DNA from: Lineus longissimus
Lineage: Eukaryota; Nemertea; Pilidiophora; Heteronemertea; Lineidae
Length of the DNA: 60,000 nucleotides
Assembly: GCF_910592395.1 (NCBI RefSeq)
Contig: NC_088314.1
Coordinates: 2,110,001 to 2,170,000 of the forward strand
Reading direction: 5' to 3'
How positions within the stretch are numbered: position 1 is the stretch's first letter; every line of letters begins with the position of its first letter. Both the position numbers and the translations under genes were made by a program. This document shows, in pieces, positions 1 through 12,300 of this stretch. Below the pieces are notes generated by a model. That model made no database searches and was not told where the DNA came from. It was given only the letters and a program-made list of their open reading frames with translations.

Positions 1-150
1 TAAGACTGGCTGAGATGGGATAGATCTCCTTTAGAAACTGCAGAATCGTAGTTTTAAAGTATGAGGAAAATGTTCCTTTCATTAAAAGAGGGAGTAGGGA
101 GGATTAAGAATGAACTCGAACAAGCTTACAGGGCAAGATTGTGTACGTAC

Positions 151-369
151 CTGTGATGTGCGCCTTGAAAGGACTTCCAACAACATGGTAGTTGCCAGCA
201 TATTTGATTGTAATGAGATAGTCACCGGGGGCTGTGGGCACGTATGTGAAGCCATATCCATTGGCAAGTTCCTTGCAGTCGAGTTTCACCTTTGATGGGC
301 CGTCGATGGTGACAGAGAGAGCACCGGAGCCGGCGTTACAGGTATCCACGATGAAGCGGCAAGGATGAT
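151..369 (-). CDS. FLN: filamin exon 35: Ig23
   Basis: Encodes [20 protein letters not shown], then [40 protein letters not shown] and [13 protein letters not shown], matching FLNA repeat 23. Donor ATCACAG|GTACGT leaves in phase 1. The hinge-2 and dimerisation repeat exons must lie left of the window. Confidence 0.95.
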
Positions 370-3300
370 CTAAAATGGAGGAATTATAGAAATGAAATGG
401 CTAGAATGAAATAACCAACCAGTGCTAAGTTTTAACACCTTTCAAATATAAATTTTGAAGTTGGAAAGGTTTTTTTTGTTGATTTTAAAATGATCTCCTT
501 TGTTTAAAATAGGTCAGTATCATTGTTCAATTTACAGCACCATTTGTTGCCTGGTACAGCGAGGCGGCAGAAAATTTGTTGCTTACCAGTTTTTCCATTA
601 ACGAGTCCCTCACCGGATGCATGGACCATTCCTGGATCAGCATCACACTTGCCAACAAGGAGTCTGAATGGACTGCCTTGGATTGGCGTATCATTGAATC
701 TAACATGAACGTAATGTGCTCCATTTTCTTTGGGGATAAAACGGACGGCATGCTTATCTGAAAAAGAAAAATCGATTTTTGAAAAATAGAAAGGACAGGA
801 TGTTATATATGAAGTACAGGGCTGAATATCAAAGGAGCTAGTTTCATTGGCTGAAAAGACCTGGATCCTCATTTAAATACTGTTAACCCTGAAATGTTCA
901 TGAGTTGACGAATCAGTTTTGCAAATTTGCAACCATCATGGAAAAAATGTCAACCTTGTTAACATTTGACGGCAACGGTAGTTATCTACTCACCGTCGTC
1001 AAGTTCTTGAATAATTGCTTCTTCCTCGGCACCAGATGGCGACACCACGTAGGCCGTTAGTGTACCATGAGCACCATTGAAGTCGACCGTGAATGCGGCG
1101 GGGCGGCCAACCTAAACAGAAACAAAGACCAGTTAGGCGAAGTGGACACAAAAATAATGCAGAGGTGTCAGAAGATCATTTAATCCACGAAGTTTATTAA
1201 ATATATACAGAGAACAATGCTCCTCCTCTCTCAATGCGACCTTGACCTTTTCACCTTTCCCTTTCCTTACCTGTAATCCCTTCTCCTGTAGAGCAATGAT
1301 GTTAAGTTTCCTCGCGTCAGCATTCTCCGGCGAGAACGGCACCTTGAATGGAGAGTCTGGGATGTGTTCATCGTTGAATTTGACCGAGACGAGGTAGTCG
1401 CCTGGCTCAGTGACGTGATAAGAAACACCACAAGATCCATCCTTCCTATCTTCAAATTTGATTTCTGCTTTTGACGGGCCTTCGACGGCAATCGACAAAC
1501 CTCCAGCACCGGCCTCACGTGTATAGATGTTGAAATCAGCTGCAAAACAACCAGAAATACAATTGTAAACAAGCAGTGACTTGAAGAATATGTGTCATTG
1601 ACAGCCGACTGTAAAAAAAAGGTTCACACTGGGCCGAGATCTGGGAATTATCGCTCAGAAAGCCAGCGTACCAGATATAGATGGCTCAAGGGCCAATGCC
1701 TTCATCACAAAGCCTGGTTGTTCAAAACGAGTTCTGTATTAACCTAACTGGTGGTGACCAAACTTGCGTTGACCAACTGAGTTCAGAATTCTAAAGTTTC
1801 AGCGAAAATTGCAACAAAATCTCACCTGGTTGGGATACTTCTCCACTTTCTAGGCCAGGGCCTCCAGCGTGAACCTTATGCGCCCCTCCCTCTGTGATCG
1901 GGCCGACCGTGAACTGGAAAGGACTGCCAGGGATGTGCAGGTCCTTGTGCTTGACACTGACGGTGTGCACCCCCATCTCCTTCGGCACAAACTTGATGCT
2001 GTAGTGGCAATCGTCCAGATCCTTGATTTCGCAGAGTTCGGTCTGTCCTGATGGGCTGGTGACGGAGGCGTTCATATCAAACGGACTTGTCCCTGAAGAG
2101 ATAAGGACGCAGAGAATGAGTCAGGTGAGATAGTCAAATTGTCTTGATTGCCCTGTGCCAACAGATGTTATCGATAAAGCAAATGCTTGGTTTACTCAAA
2201 AGCATACTGTAAAATAAAATGTGATTCTGATTGTTGGTTACACTGACGTACAAAATCAGTCAGAGTTTGGCATTGAGGACGACCATTGAAAGATATTCGA
2301 AAAAGTAAAAAGAATGAAAAAGTAAAATGACAAAAAAATTGCAACACAATTAGACCAAGTATGAATTGATGAGACTTTTAAAAAATTAACAGAAAAATAT
2401 TTTTATCAATAATTTGCATAGATGATCAGTCATACTGGACTTGGCAGCCTGCCACCTTGGATGCGAACCCCAGAGGACACATTTGATGAGTGGAAGTAAG
2501 ATAAGATACAATAATCTATTGGAATTGCCCTCACAGGAGAGATATAGTTAACTCACACCGACCCAAACTGAGCCTAGAGCAACACTCAGACAGAGAATAT
2601 TGGCATGAACAGACCACTCAGACAAAATATTATCTGTTTGCCGACTTGATCCTGTCGGTGGACTGTGTGGATATCAACTTTTAAACTTTAGTGCGGCAAA
2701 AGAGCCAAGATGGCAGGCATTCAAGATTCTGTTTGTTTACCTTAAAACTTCAAAATTCAAAATTGCGGCTTCTCATTGTTATACCTATTTTGGTAAAGCT
2801 AAAGTGATAAAAAATGAAGGAAAAGTCGTTTCTCAAACCTTACTTACATATCTGAGCTCCAAAGTGTGCTTTATCACGATGAAATAATGTCATTTTCATT
2901 CAGATGTCATCATTAAAAGTTTTCAAAAGAATGTTAAAAACCTAATATGACCGGCAACCGCTGACGAGGATCAGTGATGGCTGCTATCTTGGATCAATAT
3001 CAAACTGAGAGATGATCAGGGTAACAGTTTACCCACCAATGAGTTGTTTGCAGGGTGCTTTAGGCAGAGCTGCAAGCCTAAGATATTCAGGTACTGATGC
3101 TGCAGAATACCTACCGGGTATTTTCAAGCTGAGTTCGCACTGACTTCCAACGTGAGTAGCTTCTGTGGCACGCCTCTGACTGGTGATATGTTCGGTCAGA
3201 CGGTGAGACTCGCCACCAATATGTACTGGGAATGGACTACCTGAAAAGCACAAATGACCAGGGGAAGATTAGAAACAAGGGATCGAAACGGCTTCAAGGT

Positions 3301-6300
3301 TCTGACTGCAAGTTACCAATACGTCACATGGTCTTGATGGCTAACGCAGGTAGAGAGAAGACAGGTTCAAACTGACAAACAAGAATTTTAAAGATTTCCA
3401 CCTCCCAAGATCCATCTCTCAATAAGACGTGCACGCTTACCAGGTACATGTTCATCGGCGAATTTGACGTTGATGATGTAAGTTCCGGGTTCGGTTGGTT
3501 TGTACGAGACCTTGCATGTTCCATCCTCGTTGTCCTCACATTCGATATCAGCCTTGCTGGGACCTTCAATCGACAGACTCAGACCACCATAACCTGCAAT
3601 GGGACACATAAAACTAAGGATCGCTATATCAATAGGTGCATATCGCATGAATTAGGAGCATATCCCCGACTCTGACAATCATACTCCAAACGCAATGAGT
3701 GTCCTGCCCCTGGCGAGAGAGTCACCCACGCCATCACACCTGGAATGGGCTGGAAGATTGTGCAAACACTAAACAACAAGAACTCACCGGCAGCCTTGGT
3801 ATCAACCACGAAATCATTCTTCTCCCCGGCCATACCCTCATGGAGACCCTTGCCGTGAACCTTGACCTTGCTGGCATTGCCAAGCTCACTCTCGCCAACA
3901 TGGATTTTGAATGGGCTGTTTGGTATGTGTTTGCCATCCCTGAACACGTTGACAAGGTGCTGACCAGTCTCCTTGGGAGTAAACGAGATTCCTGGAAAGA
4001 TAAGAAGAGGAAACTTTGAAAACGTTTGTGGAGGATGTTATACCAACAGAAGAAGGTAGCAGTCGGCCATTTTCGTTTAAATGCGACTCCAGGCTCCATG
4101 CTCCTGACTGGGTTCTTCCTGACTACATCAGTGAGCCACAATGCACATCCACTCTCAGATCACCCACTGCTCTGCCTAGGGTCACAAGGAACCTCCGATC
4201 TTGGCCTTCCAATACAGAGTCAGACCCTGCTCGAGACTCAGGTAAAGAGAACATCAACATAAACTGCATCCACAGCAATGGAAATTAACACATTCCGACC
4301 TCTCACCTAAATGTCCATTGGCGAGTCTCTTGAGGATACACGGTTCCTCACGGCCAGATGGGCTCTTGATGGTTGACTTCAGGGTACTGATGTCAGTCTC
4401 TGTCACCTTCAGGGACACCTCACTGCTGCTTCCAACAGAGATCTGCGCCTTCTTTTGACGATTGCCTGAAACAAATTTGGAGATGTGACAAAAATCCTTG
4501 AGCAAGTCTCTTAACTTCTTCCCAATATCAGTTGAGATGAAACCAAAAACAGAACACTGTGCCAATAGAGGTCAGTTGGTTTGTCCTCAAATATTCATTT
4601 ATTATCCCACACGTTTTATCCCCCCCCCCCATCCGGCCCACCAATAACTGATTTCTATGTGAGCATGATAAGATGCCACCATAATTACCATAGATCTCTC
4701 CAAGACGATGGATAGTAGACCCATTAGAATTCGAGTGGGAATAAGCTAACAAACGGCCAGGCATTACGCAATCTCACAGTTCAGAGTCTTATCAGAAAAT
4801 ACCATGCAATTCTCAAATACTTCATGAACTGATCAGATCCCTCTAAATCTATATGCATGTACCACACACATTTGTCAATATTTAGGTCCCACCCAAACAC
4901 TTCTGAGTCAGGGTCATGGTGCCAATATCTTAGATACAAGAAATGTGTAGTCCCTAAATGAAGTGGGAAAATCTCTAGCTAGAATTTGGTGAGACCTTGT
5001 TATAGGTTAAGTACCATCGCTGAAGAAGCTTCTAAATGCTTTGAATGGTTCTCAAGTTCAAAAATAGTGTCACTTGAGATTCTGAAGGAACTTTCCTACG
5101 TCTTGAAATGATGTGCATTTCCATATTGGAGGGTTGATGTTCATGCCTTGGGATTACTCACCTGTGATTTTAGCTGTGAATGGAGAGCCAGAGATGTGCT
5201 GGTCGGCAAACTTGACGATGATTTTGTATTCGCCAGGGCATGTTGGGTAATAAGTGACGGAGCAGGTACCATCTTTGTTGTCTTTGCATCTGATCTCGCT
5301 CTTGGAGGGGCCTTCGACAGCAAGGGCTAGACCACCTGAAACGATAAGAAAGTTTTGAAACTTGCAGCTAAAGATACAACTCAAAAGCTCGAGAAAAAGG
5401 GCACTCTTTGTTGTTAGCAATTGCATGTAATCTTTAAAGATTTAGAACATAAGGCACAGACCAATCTGTTTGGCGTACACTTGAAGATTCTCACAACTGT
5501 GTCCAATATCGCCTCGTACAAAAGCAGCCCGACAAAAATATTTGTGATAAGATTACATGCAGTGATTTGGAGATTTGTTCATTTTTGATTACATGGGAAA
5601 GTAAGAAAATCATATGAAAGAAAGACTCCTTGTTACCTCTTATCATAAAGCAAAATTGACAAGATCGCAAAATACCGTCCCCAAGATCAAAAGATCAGAA
5701 ACTGTTCGAACCAAATAAGATGAGAGAAAATTCGATAAATGGGGCAACAGGTTTGGGTCATGCCTGCACGGTGAACACCAACTGTTTGATGAGGAATGAA
5801 GGCTGAAGACGCAAATAAAACTTTCAAAATCCCTTGACCTAAAGGTGGCACCACTTACACTCATCATAGTAGATACGGTTGACTGCACGAATAGATACAG
5901 AAGGTGTTGCAGTACATGACAGTTTTAACCCTCTCCTTCCAAGACATGGTATTACATGAGAACTTGAGAAGGAGAGGTTTGCTCTGGGACAGTTTTATGA
6001 GGTCACAAGAGGTTACTTTACCCATAGTCCAAGTGTTCCTGTTAGCATGCAAGGCCACCTCCGACTGCCCATAACCATCCGATACCTGCCCTAACTTAGG
6101 TTTACCCTGCCCATCCCTGCCCTTCACCACGTGCCCATTTTCATGCTTTGGGCCAAACCACCGTGAGGGCAGATTCGACAAGCGTCGTAACATACTCTTG
6201 TTCTGTGGTGGTGGTGCGTGGGAATTTTGTGCAGCAGGTTTTCTGAGCTTTTGGTTTTTAGCAGTTTGCTGTGCCTTGAGTGCTGGGGGGTTAAAGATGC

Positions 6301-9300
6301 GCATTAATTCTCTTCCCATTATAACAATGGTCAATTCTCTAGAGAATATGTAGAGTACTTTGGGGTTAAACACAGCATGACTTTGAATTTAATGAATTGA
6401 TGAATGATGTGAAAACCTTCCCCTGACTTGAAACAAAACAGAGACTCCCATGCATAACTTATCCACACACCCCAACATGCCAAACTTCATTCTTGATCAC
6501 AACGAAATATTGATAAATTCCAATTGATCCTTGACAGCACAAGTGTATCTCCCTCCATCGCTGAGGAGCATTTTTTGAAAAAGTTGCTCGCACACCCAAT
6601 AGTATTTTTGGGGGTGATTTGATAGTATCTGTAAATTAGTCAATATTCGTATGAGGTAACTGAGGACTTACCGGCTCCAGCATGCTTAGTGTTGATCGTG
6701 AAGTGGCATGGTTCGCCAGACACACCGTGACTTAGACCTGGGCCGTACGCAGTCACGTAACCACTGCTGACAGCATCAACGTGGAACTTGAACGGGCTTC
6801 CTGCAAAGATTTCAATATAAATTGGATTAGTGATCATTCAATACGATACAGGGAATCGAAAACATCCTATTTCTCTTGCATTTGATGGTCCTGAAAAGAA
6901 GACTGGTCAACAGAAAGAGAGTAGAAAATACAAACAGATCAAACTTAGGGGGAAAGAAACAAGGAAAAAGTTGCATAACCAACGTCTGCATCATTTGCTT
7001 CTTCGTGTAGTACAGTAAACATGTTTGGATAACAACCACAGGAATACGAAACAAGGACCTCGGTGTACCTGGCTGATCCGCAGAAGTCTGAGTGATGACG
7101 GGTTCAGTTACGTGAAAGTATCCAGGTCGGTAATCATAATTATCATTCCGTGTTCGTGATTTCCGTGATCTTAATGGATCGGAAGCAAATACACAGCCTG
7201 GTTCTTCCTCAAAACTAAAACATTCCTTTTTGGAAGACGTTTTCGTCTTGACAGGTTCAGCAACGTAAACATGTCCTTCCTCGTCGTCGTAGTACCTCCT
7301 CGTCTCTGGTGATTCCGTCGTGAAAATCCTCCCCCGCTTCATCCCATTGCAAGACCTCCTCACCGATGCGTCTTTTCCAATTGTTAGATCCTCGGTTGAG
7401 GAAAAGATTGGCAGCTTGGTGAAACTTGACTTATAACTTGATTCATGATCTGACCTGTAGCTGTCTCCCAAGCTCGACCTATAAGCTGTAGAAGATGGCC
7501 CAAACTCATGCTTCTTGTACGTCGATATTCCATATCCAGCTTTTGAGAGCCCATAATCCTCATCTTCAATATCGGATAATCTGGCATCAATTTTTGATAA
7601 TCCATATTTTGTTAGTGCATGGCTTCTACCAGGTCTTTTGCGAGACTTCCACCCCTCGTAGAGAATCGGGTTCGGGGACATTGAAGCCACATCATTGCCA
7701 CCCACATTTAACAGTGTTCTGTAATCACCATCAAGATAATAACTCATTGTTTCAAGTTTTGGACAGTCAATGAGTTCTCAAAACAAACTTCCTGTCGTCT
7801 TCTGGTGCTGTCTGCTGACCCAAATTCTATCCCGATGCTTCAGTTCATCGAAAAGCTTAACTTCCAGAAATGTCTACATTTAGTCCAGTAAAGCCAACAG
7901 CAAGTCACCCCTCGACCGGGATCATAAAGTCCAAACCTTTCAATGGTTTAACATGCTACAGTAAGAGAGCCCCAACATGGGGGAAAGCCCAGATAAAACT
8001 TCACACAGTCAAAAATGGAATAAATTATGCTTTTTCTTTCTGCTTTTTCAAAGAGTGGTTCGAAACGTCCTTTCTGAGACCTAATTCTTTGTTGATCAAC
8101 AGGTCAGGAAGTTTCCACTCAGGTTCAATATCAGCAAACTGAAATGAAGTGGATGACATGACGTTCCCAAACTTGCCTCCAGGTGTCACTCACTTGTAAT
8201 CAGGTGACCCTCTTAGTGGTATGCGTAAAACTCAGACACAATAAAGGTGTATCTAACCGCCAGATGTCCATCCTCAACCAATTGACCAAAATCCCAAAAT
8301 GTCACTGACGGTTAACAAACTTCAAATGACATCCACAAAACCCATCTGCTATGAACTGAACCCAGGGGTCACACAACACCAACCCACACTGGCTGTGTAG
8401 CATAACTTCATCAAACCAACTGTAAAGTCCTACAGGCCAAACTTTCCTAAACAGAATGCCACCAAAACACGATCAAAATGGCACCTTAAGCACACGATCG
8501 CAAGGAGAAAACCTACATAGGTGAACAACAAAATTACCCACCTTCAGGCACATCTATCCAAACGAAATCATAACTCTTGTACTTCTTGGACTTAGCACTT
8601 TTCCCAGAACCACAACAGAAACAGAACGCTCTCTTCTTCTTCAAATCAGCATCATCGTCTTCATCCTCTATACACAGATTCTCAAACATGTGAGCCCTGT
8701 CCAAACCTTCCCCATTCTCAATGTCCGGTACTGAACGACTCACATCAAACTGACTTGCACTAAATTCAAAATGGCCAATGTATCTCTCCAACACAGACAA
8801 GTTCATGTAGTCTTCCTCTCCAGGGACCGCAACCTCAACAGAAGTCCTCTCTTGATACTCTTGCGATCTCGCATCATCATCTTGCAAACTCCTATCCGAG
8901 ATACTAAATGTTTCACCTCTGCAAAGCTGAGATGCAACATCAGTCTCATTGCCCTTTAGCTTCTTAGGCGGTGGCCCGTCTATACTCGTAGCTGGTTTGA
9001 TCTTCTGATAAACTACCGGCCTCTCAAACTCTTGGTCACTGCACCCTGTTTCCCCATCTTCCTCGAAGATGTACCTGCGTTCAGGTCGCTCTCTCTCAAG
9101 GCCATTCATGATGTGAGAAGGACTTTCATCCTTACGTGGGGGAAAATCCTTCCCCTCTTGTTCTTGACTCGGCTCAAAGTCTCTCACCGGAACCATATCT
9201 ACGGCATCCACATCCTCCCAGCTAAATTCGGCCTCTTTCTCCGCCAGCTCCTTGCTCCTCAACTCAATTGGGTAGACCTCCTCATCATCTACGACCATCG

Positions 9301-12300
9301 CATCCTTTTCCTCCAGAGAAGACTTCCTCAGAACGTCAACAGAATCGAAACTTTCTGGTTTCGCACCGAAATTCAGTTTGTAAGTGCTAACATGTAATGG
9401 CAGATCCATATCCTGATTTCTTAACTCCCGATCACCAGAAAGTTTTCCTTTATTAACATAACTATTATCGCTTAATTCCATATGTTGATAACCACCTGAA
9501 TCATCAGCTTCATCCATTCCAATAAAGCTAAAGCTATTGCTTAGCGTCCCATTGTTAGCGTTAATCTTGTGCTGCAGCTTCTTTTGCGATCTTGCCCGCC
9601 AAACTCTTCCATTATCTTGGGATCGCAGGTTCAGAAAATAAAACTTCAGCCTCATATCTACTGATGGAAGATTATGCAAATTGATAATCTCTCTCCCTAG
9701 AGGTCGGGACAGTAATTTTCACAAATAAATCATAATCCTTCATCGACTAACCAAGAAGAGAGACCACCTGATGCACGCTACAAGTGCGCGATCGAAGTTT
9801 CAGGGTAGAGAATGCCAGTGGTCTTCAAAGACATACTAGGAAGACAGGCTCCCTGGCAGTCAACTCGAGAAGAACTGATATCAATCAACCATCAGCCATA
9901 TCTACTTTAGCTTTTCACTTTACAAAGCTAAAGTTTGACTCAACACACTCATGGACTTCTTCTGCACTACAATGTACGTCAGCTTAACCGCAACTCGTGC
10001 ACAAACCATATTTAGTTCAGAAGCAGTTTCAGCTGAGTTTGATGACCTGAAATAACACTTGTGCATCTTGAATGCAATGCCAACACGCCCTATCTACAAG
10101 GACCCTTCCAGACACTTTCTAACTGTTCATGAAATGTTTAGCAACCCACACAATAAGCTTTTTTTGCATCAGATCGAGACAACTTTGAGTAACTCCTACA
10201 TGACATACAATACATTTTTTGGCATGATAACTTCAGGCTGAATTACAGGAATAGGCCACCACCATGGTCCCCTTCTATCAAGTGTCAGATAGGACTCACA
10301 TCACATACAAATTTTCTGAACCAAAACAGAAGCATTGGTGAGAGAAAAGCTCATACGGAACCCTTATGTTGCGTGAAGAATACTTGACACAGAAAACCAT
10401 ACCAATTGAGACATAAACGGCTGTAGTTTCGTCAAGAAACTTGGCTGACAATGATAATGGGTCACAAATGACAAAGGAATCAAACACAATGGCCTCTTCT
10501 GCCAAACTACCCACAAGATATTCTTCCAGTTTTTCAATCTTACCAAAGTTAAGTCTTGGCATATACCTAACGGCATTCCTATATTGCTTCCTTATGAACA
10601 TCTCATCAGCAAGGCAATCTTATATGACAAAACCATAACAAATAAAATCACACTGACTTAAAGTCGTCTACATCCACTATTTCTAAAAAGTTGAGCAATG
10701 TGGTACTGATAGTCAACCGAATAAACCTATTGGGTAGGAAACTGAACAGTAAAAATAAGTAACCATCCATATTTTCTAACGTTTCATTCAATGAGCTCTT
10801 CCAACGATAAGTTCATATCTGATTACACCTGTTCAATAAAGCATTCTCGTAACAGTTTAATCTTGAATGGGTCTTTTGAGTTTTAAGTATGTCGTAGGAC
10901 ACTACCCTCTCACAAATTGGACAAAAAAGCCTCAGGCATCGAAGAAATTTGAGAAAGACGGCAGATTCCTCCATAAACTGTGCTAGTCCTTTTACAAAAC
11001 AAAAGGTGTCGTTACCTTGGATAGCTTGGTTGTTGTATCTGACGTTCATCTCGTGTGTCCCCACCTCCTCGGGGGTGTATCGGATGGTGACCGTACCATC
11101 CTTGTTATCCTCAATCTTGGGGTAGGCAACCTTTCCGGAAGGCATGATGATATCAGCTGCAAAAGAAAAACGTTCATGAGACAAGTTGATTGATAATAGG
11201 GATGCTGGCCTTCTGCTTCTTCAGTGTTCGTTCTGCACTTGGTGCTGCAATTCTCCAGGGAGTTTTCCTTGACATGACGGTTAGGTGCTAATTCAAAATT
11301 GGCCTGGTGTCTTTGTCCTCATGTGTTATGTCAGGTGGAATCTTTACACATACGGCCATAGGACTGGCATGGGGGCAATGAAGTTACCAAGCTACTGGTC
11401 AAGCTCGAAGATGTCGTGACTGGGAGGTAGTTGAAAAGCCAACTCAAACCTCAGCAATATGTGCTGGCACTTACCAGAAACACTGTTGAAGACAGGGCCA
11501 ACTGGGATGCAGAAGTCGACAGGTCTGAATTGATCTGATCCACCAGGGTATCCAGGTCCTCCGAATCCGGGCGAGAGTGGTACAGCAGAGTGGACACCGG
11601 GTGCTGACGATGCTGAGATGAGATCCTCCTCAACTGGGGCAGTCTGAAAAAATAACAAGGTCACTTTGAGTTAAAGTGGTAGACAGAGTTGTATCAGGAT
11701 GAAATTTCACATTTTTAAACTCTATCATGTTGTCAATGTTCTGCTGAAGTGATGATTCATCCAAAGTATCTTCAAGACTATTACAGCATTATCGATATCA
11801 TGCCTGTGACATGCATTTGATGGAGTCTCTTCTGCTCAAACTTTGTTATTTGTCATAAATTAACCTTTAGAGTGAACAGTATACAGGGTGTGACAAATGC
11901 AACAGCCAGTTTTGCACCATCTCAAAATTGAGGCGTTTTCTTTACAAGCTCCAACCATCATCCCAGGCAAATTGAATGCTTCGATTGTAGCTTTTCATTT
12001 TGAAACACCAAGTATAAAGTTCACAGTTACAACAGCATTAAATGTAAGATAACTAAGCAGTAGTCAATTAGAAATTAATGTTAATTGAAACAAAGAGAGT
12101 TAATAGGACAAAATTAGTAGCATTAAGAAATGAGAACATTAAATACTGCAGGGCAAAAGAATGACATTGGTTAAACTATAAGCACGTTTCTTAATCCTGT
12201 TACTGATCCTTGTCCATTAGCGTAGACGACTGCTGGCATTTTACGAGATTGCGTTAGGCCTTTTAGTCTATATTACAGGGTAGGGAAGGGACCGAGTGAG

